NCBI GenBank assembly: GCA_944392695.1
Contig: CALXXN010000005.1
Span: 1-64,000 of the forward strand
DNA from: an uncultured Spirochaetales bacterium
GTDB lineage: Bacteria; Spirochaetota; Spirochaetia; Sphaerochaetales; Sphaerochaetaceae
Length of the DNA: 64,000 nucleotides
Reading direction: 5' to 3'
Shown: piece after piece, positions 16,464-25,380 of the stretch
Position numbering within the stretch: position 1 is the stretch's first letter
How the letters are laid out: every line of letters begins with the position of its first letter
Translations under genes and position numbers: made by a program
The notes under the pieces: generated by a model
The model's input: the letters and a program-made list of their open reading frames with translations, nothing else
Databases searched by the model: none
Told to the model about the DNA's origin: nothing

Positions 16464-18638
16464 TCAGGCCACTGCTGGCTCTGCCATCTTCCTGCCCTCC
16501 TTGGGCTTCCTGAAAAGGAGCCAGATGAAGATGGCAAGTACGGCAAGCGCAGGAAGCAACCAGATTGAGATTGTTCCTGTGAAGAGGAGGCCCAGGTTGT
16601 AGATCACGAGTGATGCACAATAGGCGTAGAGGCACTGGTAGCCGATTGCGAACCAGAACCAGCCGGTATTGTTCATCTCCCTCTTGATCGCACCCATGGC
16701 GGCGAAGCAAGGAGCGCACAGGAGGTTGAAGACCAGGAAGCTGAATCCTGCCAGTGCCCCCATGTTGGCAGCCAGCGTCGCCCACATCTCGACACCATCC
16801 TCTGCGACCTCGGCGAAACCATATAGGATACCGAAGGTGCCAACAACGTTCTCCTTGGCGACAAGACCGGTGATCGCTGCGACAGCGCTCCTCCAGTCGC
16901 CCCAGCCAAGCGGAGTGAAAATCCAGGCGAAGGCGTTGCCGATGGTGGCAAGGAGCGAGTACTCCATCTCCTCAGCGGAAAGCATCCTGAAGCCGTCAGG
17001 CGCGAAACCAAAGTAAGTCAACGCCCAGATGACGATTGTGGAGACGAAGATGATTGTTCCAGCCTTCTTTATGAAGGACCAGCCACGCTCCCACATGCTT
17101 CGCAACACGCTGCCAACTGTTGGCAGGTGGTAAGCGGGAAGCTCCATGACAAAGGGTGCCACATCACCAGAGAAGCGCTTGGTCTTCTTCAGGATGATGC
17201 CACTTGTGACTATTGCGAAGATACCAATGAAGTAAGCAGAGGGTGCGACCCACCAGGCACCATCAAAGAGGGCTCCTGCGATGAGGGCGATGATTGGAAG
17301 CTTGGCTCCACAGGGTATGAAGGTCGTCGTCATGATCGTCATCTTGCGGTCGCGGTCCGACTCTATCGTACGGCTCGCCATGACACCGGGAACACCGCAA
17401 CCAGTACCGATCAGCATCGGGATGAAGGATTTTCCCGACAGGCCGAAGCGGCGGAATATACGGTCCATGATGAAGGCGATACGAGCCATGTAGCCACAAC
17501 CTTCGAGGAAGGCCAGGAAGAGGAAGAGGACGAACATCTGAGGCACGAAACCAAGCACGGCTCCGACACCTGCGACGACACCATCGATCAAGAGGCTCTC
17601 AAGCCAGGCTGGCAGGTGCAAGGCCTCGCACAGCATAGTGAAGAGCACTGGTATGCCTGGCACTTCGATTCCGAAGAACGACCAGGCATCTCCAAAGAGT
17701 CCATCATTGACGAAGTCAGTGACCCAGGTACCTACCGTCGTCACGGAGATGTAATAAACGATGAACATCACGATGGCGAAGATTGGCAGTGCGAGCACAC
17801 GGTTGGTGACTATGCGGTCGATTTTGTCCGAAGTGCTCAGGGCACCCTTGTCCTTCTTCTTGTATGCCGTCTTGATATGATCCGCGATGAAGTTGTAGCG
17901 CTCATTCGTGATGATGCTCTCGCCGTCATCGTCATGCGCCTTGCAAAGGGCATCAACAAGCGCATTGACCTTGGAGGACACGACATCCGGCAGTTTGACT
18001 GACTCGAGGACCTTGGAATCCTTCTCAATGAACTTGACTGCGTACCAGCGGAGGCGTTCATCAGGTACATTGCCTTTTATCACATCCTCGATGGCAAGGA
18101 CAGCCTCCTCGACATCCTTTGAGAAACCAATCACCTCAGGGGCCTTGGAGGAAGCTGCGGCTTTCAACACGGCATTGACCGCCTTGTCCACCCCATCACC
18201 CTTCAGTGCGCTGATCTCCACGAAAGGACAGCCGAAGGATGCGGAGAGCTTGTCAAGAGAAATCCTGTCTCCTGCCTTCGTGACGAGGTCCATCATGTTG
18301 ACCGCCACCACCACAGGCATGCCCAGCTCAAGAAGCTGGGTTGTGAGGTAGAGGTTCCTTTCAAGGTTCGTACCATCGACTATGTTGAGTATGGCATCAA
18401 CCTTTTCACTCAGGAGGAAGTTCCTTGCGACGACTTCCTCCAATGTGTATGGGGAAAGTGAGTAGATGCCAGGAAGGTCGACAACTGTCACATCCTTGTC
18501 AGTCTTCAGGCGGCCCTCTTTCTTCTCAACTGTGACACCCGGCCAGTTGCCTACGAACTGGTTGAGGCCGGTAAGTGCATTGAACAGTGTTGTCTTGCCG
18601 GAGTTGGGGTTTCCGGCCAGAGCGATCTTGAAATCCAT
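16464..18638 (-). CDS. feoB: Ferrous iron transporter FeoB
   Basis: 724-residue GTP-gated Fe(II) importer. The N-terminal G domain shows G1 GNPNSGKT (residues 9-16), G3 DLPG (about 55) and G4 NMMD (about 118). The membrane part carries the two Gate motifs with conserved cysteines, GTGCGVPG near residue 412 and LLCAPCFAAM near 650. The start is set at ATG 18638 (MDFKIALAG), with GGGAG about ten bases upstream; a TTG three codons earlier is less likely. It follows two feoA genes. A perfect DtxR-like palindrome sits in the gap before it. Confidence 0.97.
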   Translation of the reverse strand: MDFKIALAGNPNSGKTTLFNALTGLNQFVGNWPGVTVEKKEGRLKTDKDVTVVDLPGIYSLSPYTLEEVVARNFLLSEKVDAILNIVDGTNLERNLYLTTQLLELGMPVVVAVNMMDLVTKAGDRISLDKLSASFGCPFVEISALKGDGVDKAVNAVLKAAASSKAPEVIGFSKDVEEAVLAIEDVIKGNVPDERLRWYAVKFIEKDSKVLESVKLPDVVSSKVNALVDALCKAHDDDGESIITNERYNFIADHIKTAYKKKDKGALSTSDKIDRIVTNRVLALPIFAIVMFIVYYISVTTVGTWVTDFVNDGLFGDAWSFFGIEVPGIPVLFTMLCEALHLPAWLESLLIDGVVAGVGAVLGFVPQMFVLFLFLAFLEGCGYMARIAFIMDRIFRRFGLSGKSFIPMLIGTGCGVPGVMASRTIESDRDRKMTIMTTTFIPCGAKLPIIALIAGALFDGAWWVAPSAYFIGIFAIVTSGIILKKTKRFSGDVAPFVMELPAYHLPTVGSVLRSMWERGWSFIKKAGTIIFVSTIVIWALTYFGFAPDGFRMLSAEEMEYSLLATIGNAFAWIFTPLGWGDWRSAVAAITGLVAKENVVGTFGILYGFAEVAEDGVEMWATLAANMGALAGFSFLVFNLLCAPCFAAMGAIKREMNNTGWFWFAIGYQCLYAYCASLVIYNLGLLFTGTISIWLLPALAVLAIFIWLLFRKPKEGRKMAEPAVA

Positions 18639-18659
18639 TTGCTTCAAACTCCCATTTTG

Positions 18660-18686
18660 TTAGCCTAGGCTAATTCCTTAGGTAAA
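18660..18686 (-). promoter_or_regulatory. DtxR-like iron box between feoA and feoB
   Basis: Perfect 14-base palindrome TTAGCCTAGGCTAA, next to TTACCTAAGG on the minus strand. The half-sites resemble the DtxR/IdeR/TroR consensus (TTAGGTTAGCC). It may be an extra operator for feoB. Confidence 0.6.
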
Positions 18687-18696
18687 AAAAAGAAAC

Positions 18697-18918
18697 TCAC
18701 TCGACCATGACGAGCTCTGCGTCCTGACGTCGGATCGAGAGTTCGAAGCCACGTACAGTCAACTCAACAGGATCGCCAAGTGGTGCGACCTTGCGCACAT
18801 GCACCACTGTGTTCTTCGTGATGCCCATGTCCATGATGCGTCGCTTGAGCGCACCCTCCCCTCCTATGGCCTTGACGGTCAGCGTCTCGCCGACCTTGGC
18901 CTCTCTCAATGTCTTCAA
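18697..18918 (-). CDS. feoA: FeoA-domain protein
   Basis: 73-residue SH3-like FeoA protein that assists FeoB. It has the typical pattern LREAKVGETLTVKAI near the start, RIMDMGITKNTVVHV in the middle and GDPVELTVRGFELSIR near the end. It is the second of two adjacent feoA genes and follows the first by 11 bases. The duplicates are divergent, so they probably have distinct jobs rather than being a recent copy. Confidence 0.92.
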   Translation of the reverse strand: MKTLREAKVGETLTVKAIGGEGALKRRIMDMGITKNTVVHVRKVAPLGDPVELTVRGFELSIRRQDAELVMVE

Positions 18919-18929
18919 CTGAGACCTCC

Positions 18930-19139
18930 CTATACAGTAATCCTCATGGCCATTTCCTTGCTTATGGCCACGCGGGATTCTTTTACCTGGACTATGACAT
19001 TGCCAGCGCTCTGGCTGACCACTGTGATATCAGTGCCTGCATTGAAGCCAAGGCCTGAAAGGAACTGGCGGACCTTGTCGCCACCACCAACACGCTTGAT
19101 GGTTGAGGATGAGCCGGTTTCGAGCATTGTCAAAGGCAT
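18930..19139 (-). CDS. feoA: FeoA-domain protein, first gene of the feo operon
   Basis: 69-residue FeoA-like protein, slightly more divergent than the next copy: GGDKVRQFLSGLGFNAGTDITVV in the middle and RVAISKEMAMRITV at the end keep the SH3-like pattern. The start at ATG 19139 has AGGAGGG eight bases upstream. It is the promoter-proximal gene of feoA-feoA-feoB. Confidence 0.88.
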   Translation of the reverse strand: MPLTMLETGSSSTIKRVGGGDKVRQFLSGLGFNAGTDITVVSQSAGNVIVQVKESRVAISKEMAMRITV

Positions 19140-19159
19140 CAAATCTACCCTCCTGTCCT

Positions 19160-19212
19160 GTTAGCTCTTGCTAACCAACACAAAGTTATACCTAGCTAAC
19201 AAAACATGTCAA
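19160..19212 (-). promoter_or_regulatory. Feo promoter with two DtxR-like operators
   Basis: Minus-strand TTGACA (19212-19207), 16 bases, TATAAC (19190-19185). One dyad, GTTATACCTAGCTAAC (19185-19200), covers the spacer and -10 box. A second, GTTAGCTCTTGCTAAC (19160-19175), covers the predicted start region. Both resemble DtxR-family half-sites, so an iron-loaded repressor would block RNA polymerase directly. Confidence 0.75.
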
Positions 19213-19346
19213 TAAGAAGTTAGGAAAAACATGGAAACAAAGTGATTTGATGGCATGATTCATCAAGAAAAAGTAAGCCAAAGCTCACAATATCACATCA
19301 CATATGATGCAGATTTGTTTACCGATGCAAATCAGCTCATGCAAAA

Positions 19347-19368
19347 CCCACCCCCGGTTGGGGATGGG
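19347..19368 (-). terminator. Terminator after the beta-helix lipoprotein gene
   Basis: Arms CCCA-CCCC / GGGG-TGGG with one mismatch, followed on the minus strand by TTTTG; 25 bases past the stop. Confidence 0.65.
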
Positions 19369-19392
19369 CCTGATGAATGCGGACACTGATCA

Positions 19393-21018
19393 TCACACTG
19401 TGGTGATATCGGCATCTGATCCAGGGACAGTCAGATAATACGTTGTGTAGTCGACGGTGAAATCACCAGCCACTGTGTAATCCTCGTGATGCTCAGCAAT
19501 CTGGCTGCCATCGACCAGGGAAAGCACGCTGGCAAGAGACGCCTCATCCATTGTGAAGGAATTGTCCAGCTCCCCGTCCAGATGGTCGATCGACCCGATA
19601 TAGCCGTCCACCAAATTAAAGCCACCGATGTATTCGAATGTGCAATCTGAGAAAGAGAACGAAGAGCCCCCACCGTAAGTGTTGTTGTATTGATAGCAGA
19701 AAATCGCCATGTTGGCTGCATCCTCTGTCCCGCCAAGGATCACATGGCAATTGCCGACATCAATCGAGCAGTCCAACGAGCTGTGGATGGAGAAACAACT
19801 GAAGGCATTGCTTTCCCCCGCATTGTCAGAAATGCAATCGAAGGTCGTGCCACTGACATCAATATCAATACCCACACTACCATTGCGGATATAGAGACCA
19901 CACCAGGCCTTGATGTATGAATCTGAGATCGTGACATGACTGTCCCCATCCTCAGAACCACAGTCGTTCAACAAGATCGGATAGTGATTCCTAGGAGTCG
20001 TGATGCTTGAGCCGGTGATGTCGAGGTCGATCTGGTTGATTTCGTTAAGCAGGATGTTTATCGTCGAAATCCCAGGATCGGTGTTTCCGATGATCTCAGA
20101 GCCGGACATCACGAGTGTGAACGAGTCGAGATAGGCGTAATCAACAACACCACGGGTGTCATCGTACTTGTTGTTCACAGCAATGCCGACTGCCCTGCCA
20201 TACGAACCTCCACGCGCATATGATGTTCCGACATCTGAATCCGACAGGTCTATGACAGAGTTCCTCAGCTCCACAGAGACAGGGCTGGTGTCCACACCAT
20301 TCCCAAGCAGCGACACCTCAATGCCATAGGCCTGCCCCATCGGAACAATCCTGGAGTTCACAACCTCTACGTCGAAACCACCTGTATTGGAGAAGACAAG
20401 CCCCATGCCGCCAGTTGAGTTGACAGCCCCGCTGTCATTGGTCAATACGATGTCCTCAAGTGTCAGCGATGAGCCCTCCGCCATGACGATGCGGCCCTTC
20501 AGTTTCGCTTCCTCCTCCGCACCCTGCCCTACGTAGCCATGCAACTCAAGGTCATAGCCGTCTGTCAATGCGATGTCTTCTGTCACAGTGCCAACAACAA
20601 GCACGCTGGCACTGTCTTCTGACTCAGAAACCGCCTTGGAGATTGTCTTGTATGGTGCGGCCATGGTACCAGCACCGGTTTCATCATCACCACTTGGACT
20701 GACAACAATGTACCCAGTAACCTCATCGTATTCCCAGACAGCATATAGCCTGAAGTCATCTTCAAGCACTTCACCCCAGGCCGTGTACATCTGACTGTCA
20801 CCTTCATCCAATGACCAGCCCACAAAGACATAGCCCTCCTTGGCTGGATCTTCCGAAAGAGGAGCAGAGACAGCTGCCTTTACGACAGTCTCCTTTCCAT
20901 CGATGACATAGGTGATCGTGGTATCCAACTGCTCCAAGAGCTCATCATAAACAAGAGACTGTGAGCAACCAGCAAGCAACATCACAGCAGAAAGCAATAT
21001 CGTCAGGATCTTCTTCAT
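19393..21018 (-). CDS. Surface lipoprotein with InlB-type repeat and right-handed beta-helix
   Basis: 541-residue exported lipoprotein. The start at ATG 21018 (MKKILTILLSAVMLLAGCSQ) has TAGGAGGTGGG upstream, and LLAGC at residues 14-18 is a lipobox. Residues about 55-80 contain EGYVFVGWSLD and MYTAWG, the InlB B-repeat (Flg_new) pattern. From about 100 onward, VSPSGDDETGAGTMAAPYKT opens a pectate-lyase-like parallel beta-helix rich in short valine/isoleucine rungs. No catalytic residues are recognisable. It could be an adhesin or glycan-binding surface protein. Its ribosome site overlaps the stop of the upstream barrel gene, so the two are coupled. Confidence 0.75.
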   Translation of the reverse strand: MKKILTILLSAVMLLAGCSQSLVYDELLEQLDTTITYVIDGKETVVKAAVSAPLSEDPAKEGYVFVGWSLDEGDSQMYTAWGEVLEDDFRLYAVWEYDEVTGYIVVSPSGDDETGAGTMAAPYKTISKAVSESEDSASVLVVGTVTEDIALTDGYDLELHGYVGQGAEEEAKLKGRIVMAEGSSLTLEDIVLTNDSGAVNSTGGMGLVFSNTGGFDVEVVNSRIVPMGQAYGIEVSLLGNGVDTSPVSVELRNSVIDLSDSDVGTSYARGGSYGRAVGIAVNNKYDDTRGVVDYAYLDSFTLVMSGSEIIGNTDPGISTINILLNEINQIDLDITGSSITTPRNHYPILLNDCGSEDGDSHVTISDSYIKAWCGLYIRNGSVGIDIDVSGTTFDCISDNAGESNAFSCFSIHSSLDCSIDVGNCHVILGGTEDAANMAIFCYQYNNTYGGGSSFSFSDCTFEYIGGFNLVDGYIGSIDHLDGELDNSFTMDEASLASVLSLVDGSQIAEHHEDYTVAGDFTVDYTTYYLTVPGSDADITTV

Positions 21019-21028
21019 AGCCCACCTC

Positions 21029-21571
21029 CTAGAACAGCATGCGTGCACCGAAGACTATCGGTGTGATGGAGATGAATGTCCTGATACCGTCATCAGTGAT
21101 GCTGAAACGGGTCTCCGCCTGTGTTTTCGCATAGACAGTACAGTTGCCGATATCAGTCTCAACACCAATAGAGGCACGGGCTCCAGGACCCCAGCCGATA
21201 TCGTCACCATTACCCTCGATATAGGCGCCACCTGAAATCGTGATTGGGAAGCGGACACGGCCTCCTGGTGCGATTGTGACATCCACATAGGCAGGGACAG
21301 TCCAGAACACACCCTCTGAATAAGGTGTCTCATAGACGGACGCCCCTACACTTGCGCCCACAAAGAACCAGCGTACAGGCATGTAAGCGAAATCGAGCAT
21401 CACCTCACCACCAAGGCCAAGCATGGATGAATACTGTCCATCGACCTCTTCTCCAACTTCCATCAGTGGAGCGGTGGCGCCAAACGAGAGACCGATACCG
21501 ATGTCAGCGGCCGCAATGGACGACATGACACAAAGCAGTGATAGCACTGCCACGATGACCTTCCTAGCCAT
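21029..21571 (-). CDS. Small outer-membrane beta-barrel protein
   Basis: 180-residue exported protein. The start at ATG 21571 (MARKVIVAVLSLLCVMSSIAAA) has GGAAGGAGG upstream and opens with a signal peptide cut after AAA. The rest alternates hydrophobic and polar residues in about eight strands and ends in ARMLF, with the C-terminal phenylalanine expected of barrel proteins. No family name can be given. It is translationally coupled to the beta-helix lipoprotein, so the two may form one surface complex. Confidence 0.65.
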   Translation of the reverse strand: MARKVIVAVLSLLCVMSSIAAADIGIGLSFGATAPLMEVGEEVDGQYSSMLGLGGEVMLDFAYMPVRWFFVGASVGASVYETPYSEGVFWTVPAYVDVTIAPGGRVRFPITISGGAYIEGNGDDIGWGPGARASIGVETDIGNCTVYAKTQAETRFSITDDGIRTFISITPIVFGARMLF

Positions 21572-21595
21572 CCAACCTCCTTCCAGCAATGGCAT

Positions 21596-22112
21596 GTCCG
21601 TCCCTCTTTCTCACGCCGCACTGGCAATCTTCCAGGAAAGAATGGCAGTCCTGTTCCTTGGAATCGAGTGCATTATACACTATTCGCAACAATCAGTACG
21701 TGTTTTCTATCTATTGGACAACATATGTTTCATGAGTATTCCTCCAAATAGAACACATACACATCAATACGATGGGAACCACTGTCATCATAAACCAGAC
21801 AAGTCAGCAAACCGCGGGATAATAAAAAACCCCTTTAGCGGGAAAAAGGAGGTAAACCGCTATCAGGGGAACAAAAGGAGGTAAATTTGTAAGCGGAAAC
21901 AGTTGGTTTCCTGTTGATGGCCTTACAATACTCAAATACGAAAAACGTGTCAACATACTTTCTGGATTTTTGTATACAAATATCAGATTTTTATTCCATT
22001 AGCCGTTCACATGGTCGGATTCAATCACATACATCATTACAGCAGAACGAGATAAATCAGAAGTAAAACATTTGTCCTTTTTCTGTGAAATCAAGGTGAA
22101 GTGCACGAAAAA
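21596..22112. other. Gene-free stretch with one promoter and two orphan ribosome-site repeats
   Basis: I see no gene here. A minus-strand TATAAT (21677-21672) probably drives the barrel gene, with only a weak -35. Between 21844 and 21885 the plus strand carries a 13-base direct repeat AAAAGGAGGTAAA twice, 29 bases apart, each a perfect ribosome site without a start codon after it. A hairpin GGAAAC/GTTTCC follows at 21895-21911. The rest is AT-rich and featureless. Confidence 0.5.
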
Positions 22113-22137
22113 GGCCGGTACGCAATGCATACCGGCC
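22113..22137 (-). terminator. Terminator of the TRAP operon
   Basis: Eight-base arms GGCCGGTA / TACCGGCC, followed on the minus strand by TTTTT. It lies 22 bases after the dctM stop. Confidence 0.9.
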
Positions 22138-22158
22138 CAGATTGGCAATGGAACCAGA

Positions 22159-23601
22159 TCAATATCCGAAGAGAGGGATCTGGAAGACGTACGGGAGGTA
22201 GGTGACCAGCAGGAGGCAGACAGCCATGACGAAGAAGAGCGGAAGCATCTTCTTAGAGGTGCTCTCAAGCGAGGTCTTACCAACCGCACATCCAACGAAG
22301 AGTGCTGAACCTACAGGAGGTGTGCACAGTCCGATGGCCAGGTTGAAGATCAGGACGATACCGAAGTGGATCCTGCTCATAGGCCCAAGGACATCGACGA
22401 AGGCGGAGCTTTCGACGACTGGCAGGAGGATCGGTGTCATGATCATGATCAGCGGAGCCATATCCATGAAGCAGCCAAGGACCAGCAACAGGAGGTTTAT
22501 GACCAGCAACAGGATGTAAGGGTTGTCCGTAACGCCAATCAGCGCATTCGTGATGCCCTCTGGAATCCTGAGCCTTGTCATCATGTAGGCGAAGGCCTTG
22601 GCTGATGCGATCAGGGTGAGGACGACGGCAAGTGTCTTCAGGGAGTTCCTGAGGACCTTTCCGAAATCGCGCAGCTTCGCGGTGCGGAAAATGAAGTAAG
22701 TCAGGATGAAGGTGTAGAAACAAGCAACAGCCGAGCTCTCAGTCGCCGTGAAGATACCAACACCAGTACCAACCATGATGATGACCAGTGTGAACATCGG
22801 CAGGATGGCGACACAGAGGACCCTCATGGCCTTACCCATCTCCAGGTCGAAGGCAGGGGTTCCGAACTTGAACCAGGAGTTGGACTTGAACTCACCATAG
22901 AAGGACTTCCTTGACTTGTCGTGTCCTGAGAACTTGATCCAGCGGACCTTCTCGTCCTTGAACATCTTCTCGCCCTTCGGGAAGTTGTACTTGCTTGGGC
23001 GGCCAAGGATGAAACACATGATCATGAAACTGACACCAAGCAGGATGCCAGGTGCGAAGCCAGCATAGAAGAGCTGTCCAATCGAAACACCACCACCAGC
23101 GGCGAGTGCGTAGATGACCATGTTGTGTGATGGTGGGATCAAAACGCCCTGACAGGCCGTCGTGACAGTCAGACCGACTGCGAACTCCCTGTCATAGCCC
23201 TGCTTCTCCATCATCGGGATGACGACAGAACCAAGAGAGGAGACATCGGCGACTGCGGATCCGGAGATACCACCGAAGAACATTGAGTCAAGACAGTTGA
23301 CGTAGGCAAGACCACCGCGGAAGCGTCCGACAGCAAGGTTTGCCAGGTCGACGATCTTATCGGAAATCTCACCTACAGCCATGATCTCGCCCATGACGAT
23401 GAAGAATGGAATCGCCAACATTGTGAAGTTGTTGACGCCATCAATCATCATGCGGACCATCGTGGTCGGGTTGGTTCCAGGGATGCAAAGCATCGAGAGG
23501 AAGGTTGAGATCAACATGGCGAAGGTGACAGGCACCTTGAAAGCCATCAGGAGGAAGAAGCCTCCAATGAGGATGATTCCTGCAAGCAATGTTGTTGTCA
23601 T
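22159..23601 (-). CDS. dctM: TRAP transporter large permease (DctM type)
   Basis: 480-residue inner-membrane protein with about twelve helices that carries the transport path of a tripartite ATP-independent importer. GGISGSAVADVSSLGSVVIP near residue 96 and the C-terminal LAIGLCTPPVGSALFVG are family signatures. Residues about 205-255 form an unusually long polar cytoplasmic loop rich in Lys, Arg and Trp/Phe that most DctM proteins lack. The ATG shares its A with the dctQ stop (TGATG), so translation is coupled. Confidence 0.94.
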   Translation of the reverse strand: MTTTLLAGIILIGGFFLLMAFKVPVTFAMLISTFLSMLCIPGTNPTTMVRMMIDGVNNFTMLAIPFFIVMGEIMAVGEISDKIVDLANLAVGRFRGGLAYVNCLDSMFFGGISGSAVADVSSLGSVVIPMMEKQGYDREFAVGLTVTTACQGVLIPPSHNMVIYALAAGGGVSIGQLFYAGFAPGILLGVSFMIMCFILGRPSKYNFPKGEKMFKDEKVRWIKFSGHDKSRKSFYGEFKSNSWFKFGTPAFDLEMGKAMRVLCVAILPMFTLVIIMVGTGVGIFTATESSAVACFYTFILTYFIFRTAKLRDFGKVLRNSLKTLAVVLTLIASAKAFAYMMTRLRIPEGITNALIGVTDNPYILLLVINLLLLVLGCFMDMAPLIMIMTPILLPVVESSAFVDVLGPMSRIHFGIVLIFNLAIGLCTPPVGSALFVGCAVGKTSLESTSKKMLPLFFVMAVCLLLVTYLPYVFQIPLFGY

Positions 23602-24260
23602 CAGTTCTGTCCTCCATGAGCGGCTGCTTCAGCCTTGAACTCTGCTTCCTGCTGCTTGACGAGCTCCTGGTAATCGACTTCCTTCTCGCTGTAAAGCAGG
23701 TCTTCAGGATCCAGGATGTGGAAGATGAAGAGCAAGGAGTCAAAGATCATCAGGAATCCACCAAGCGGAGCTGGCAGGTACTGTATCCATGTAGGCCATC
23801 CAGTCATCGGGAGCGAACCCGGGCGGAGGCGTGAGATATACATGATTCCATAGTAGAAAAGGATGACGCCACAAACGAGTGTGGAGAAATCAACGAGGAA
23901 ATCCATGAACTTCCTCATCTTGCCACCCTTCTTGAAGCGGTTGTAGAGGATGGTGACAGAGATGTGCATATGATCCCTGACACCAATAGCACAAGCGAGG
24001 AAGGTGAAGAGAGTGACCAGGAGCCTGGGTACCTCTTCAGCCCACTCGATGCCTGAGTTGAAACAGAAGCGCAGGACGACATTCATGAAGACGGTACAGA
24101 GCATGATGACGACAGCAATCTGCGCGATTGTCAGGATAACCTTGTGACACCAGTGGTTCAAAAGGATGATGTACGCCTTGAAAGGCACCTTCCCTGGATA
24201 GTCGGATTTCCTGATTACGAGCTTATTCTCATAAGCCCAGTTGGAAAATTTAGAGCCCAT
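23601..24260 (-). CDS. dctQ: TRAP transporter small permease (DctQ type)
   Basis: 219-residue inner-membrane protein with four helices. The pattern CFNSGIEWAEEVPRLLVTLFTF with following GVRDHMHISVT is the DctQ hallmark (conserved E-E and H residues). It lies between the binding-protein and large-permease genes. The ATG has GGAGG upstream. A charged C-terminal tail of about 35 residues extends beyond the last helix. Confidence 0.92.
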   Translation of the reverse strand: MGSKFSNWAYENKLVIRKSDYPGKVPFKAYIILLNHWCHKVILTIAQIAVVIMLCTVFMNVVLRFCFNSGIEWAEEVPRLLVTLFTFLACAIGVRDHMHISVTILYNRFKKGGKMRKFMDFLVDFSTLVCGVILFYYGIMYISRLRPGSLPMTGWPTWIQYLPAPLGGFLMIFDSLLFIFHILDPEDLLYSEKEVDYQELVKQQEAEFKAEAAAHGGQN

Positions 24261-24284
24261 CCGGACCTCCTGTTCATATAATCA

Positions 24285-24313
24285 GTTCAAGGGGAGTCCA
24301 GCTCCCCTTGAAC
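24285..24313 (-). terminator. Stem-loop between dctP and dctQ
   Basis: Twelve-base perfect arms GTTCAAGGGGAG / CTCCCCTTGAAC around a five-base loop, with no U-tract after it on the minus strand. Likely protects the dctP message or reduces read-through into dctQM. Confidence 0.75.
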
Positions 24314-24337
24314 ATCGACCAAGTGTATGGCTTTTGC

Positions 24338-25345
24338 TCAAAGACCAGTGTTGATGATCTCCTGGATCATGTCCTCGTAGCCAGCACCGTATGTGGCATA
24401 GAGAGGAGACATGAGGTCCTGGAACTCCTGGATCTCTTCAGCAGTAGGCTCGTAGACGGTGACGCCAGCAGCGACAACCTTCTCCCTGGAAGACTCCTCG
24501 CGGAGGTTCCACTGCTCGATCTCGTACTCCTGGGTCTCCTTGGCGCACTCCTTGATGATTTCCCAATCCTCAGCAGAGACCTTGTCGATGACTGTCTCAG
24601 AAGCAAGCAGGATTTCAGGAACCCTGGTGTGGCCGTCGAGGATGAAGTAAGGAGCAGCCTCGTAGTCACCCATGGACTCATAGGTCGGCCAGTTGTTCTC
24701 AGCACCGTCGATCGTGCCCTGGCTGATTGCGGAGTAGACTTCGTTAGGACCAATACCGGTGACACCGTTACCACCAAGGAGGCGGACCATCTCAACCATC
24801 ATGGCGTTGTTCTGGAGACGGATCTTCAGTCCAGCCATGTCATCGACGCCCTGGACAGGAGTCGTGGTGTAGAAGTTACGGGAACCAGCATCGTAGTAGC
24901 ACAGGCCGACAAGACCAGAACCAGAAGCCTGGATCTCGTCAAGCATCTCCTGTCCGATAGGTCCGTTCAGGACCTGCCACATGTGGTCGGCATCCCTATA
25001 GAGGTAGGGGAGCTGGATCACGTTGAGGGCAGGAACGTAGGAAGCGACAGGGGAAGCGGAAACACGGGCGAAGTCGAGGTCACCAACCTGGAGGGCCTCG
25101 ATTGAACCGGTCTCCTCACCATAGAGGGTACCACCGGAGTAGACGGTGATGTTGACACGGCCCTCGGTCCTCTCGTTGACGAGGCGGGCGAACTCATAGT
25201 CGGCAAGTGTTGTCGGATAACCTTCAGCATGGACCTCGGACAGGACCAGCTCGACTGTGCCAGCGCCACCTTCAGCGGTACCATTGGCGAAGACGGGAAG
25301 CATAGCTGCTGCGATGATGAGAAGCAGAGCGAATACTTTCTTCAT
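24338..25345 (-). CDS. dctP: TRAP transporter substrate-binding protein (DctP type)
   Basis: 335-residue periplasmic binding protein. The signal peptide MKKVFALLLIIAAAMLPVFA ends VFANG with no lipobox. The long helix and LKIRLQNNAMMVEM near residue 178 hold the conserved Arg that grips the carboxylate of organic-acid ligands; GIGPNEVYSAISQGTIDGAEN follows, as is usual for DctP. The ligand is probably an organic or sugar acid such as a uronate, but this cannot be fixed from sequence. The ATG has GGAGG about ten bases upstream. First gene of dctPQM. Confidence 0.94.
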   Translation of the reverse strand: MKKVFALLLIIAAAMLPVFANGTAEGGAGTVELVLSEVHAEGYPTTLADYEFARLVNERTEGRVNITVYSGGTLYGEETGSIEALQVGDLDFARVSASPVASYVPALNVIQLPYLYRDADHMWQVLNGPIGQEMLDEIQASGSGLVGLCYYDAGSRNFYTTTPVQGVDDMAGLKIRLQNNAMMVEMVRLLGGNGVTGIGPNEVYSAISQGTIDGAENNWPTYESMGDYEAAPYFILDGHTRVPEILLASETVIDKVSAEDWEIIKECAKETQEYEIEQWNLREESSREKVVAAGVTVYEPTAEEIQEFQDLMSPLYATYGAGYEDMIQEIINTGL

Positions 25346-25380
25346 TTGCTTTTATTCCTCCAATTGTGAATTCACTATGT

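Noticed and set aside
17127-18002. A 291-codon open frame antisense to feoB
   Set aside because: Composition is a mirror of the FeoB membrane region (runs of D, E, H). No family pattern. Treated as a shadow.
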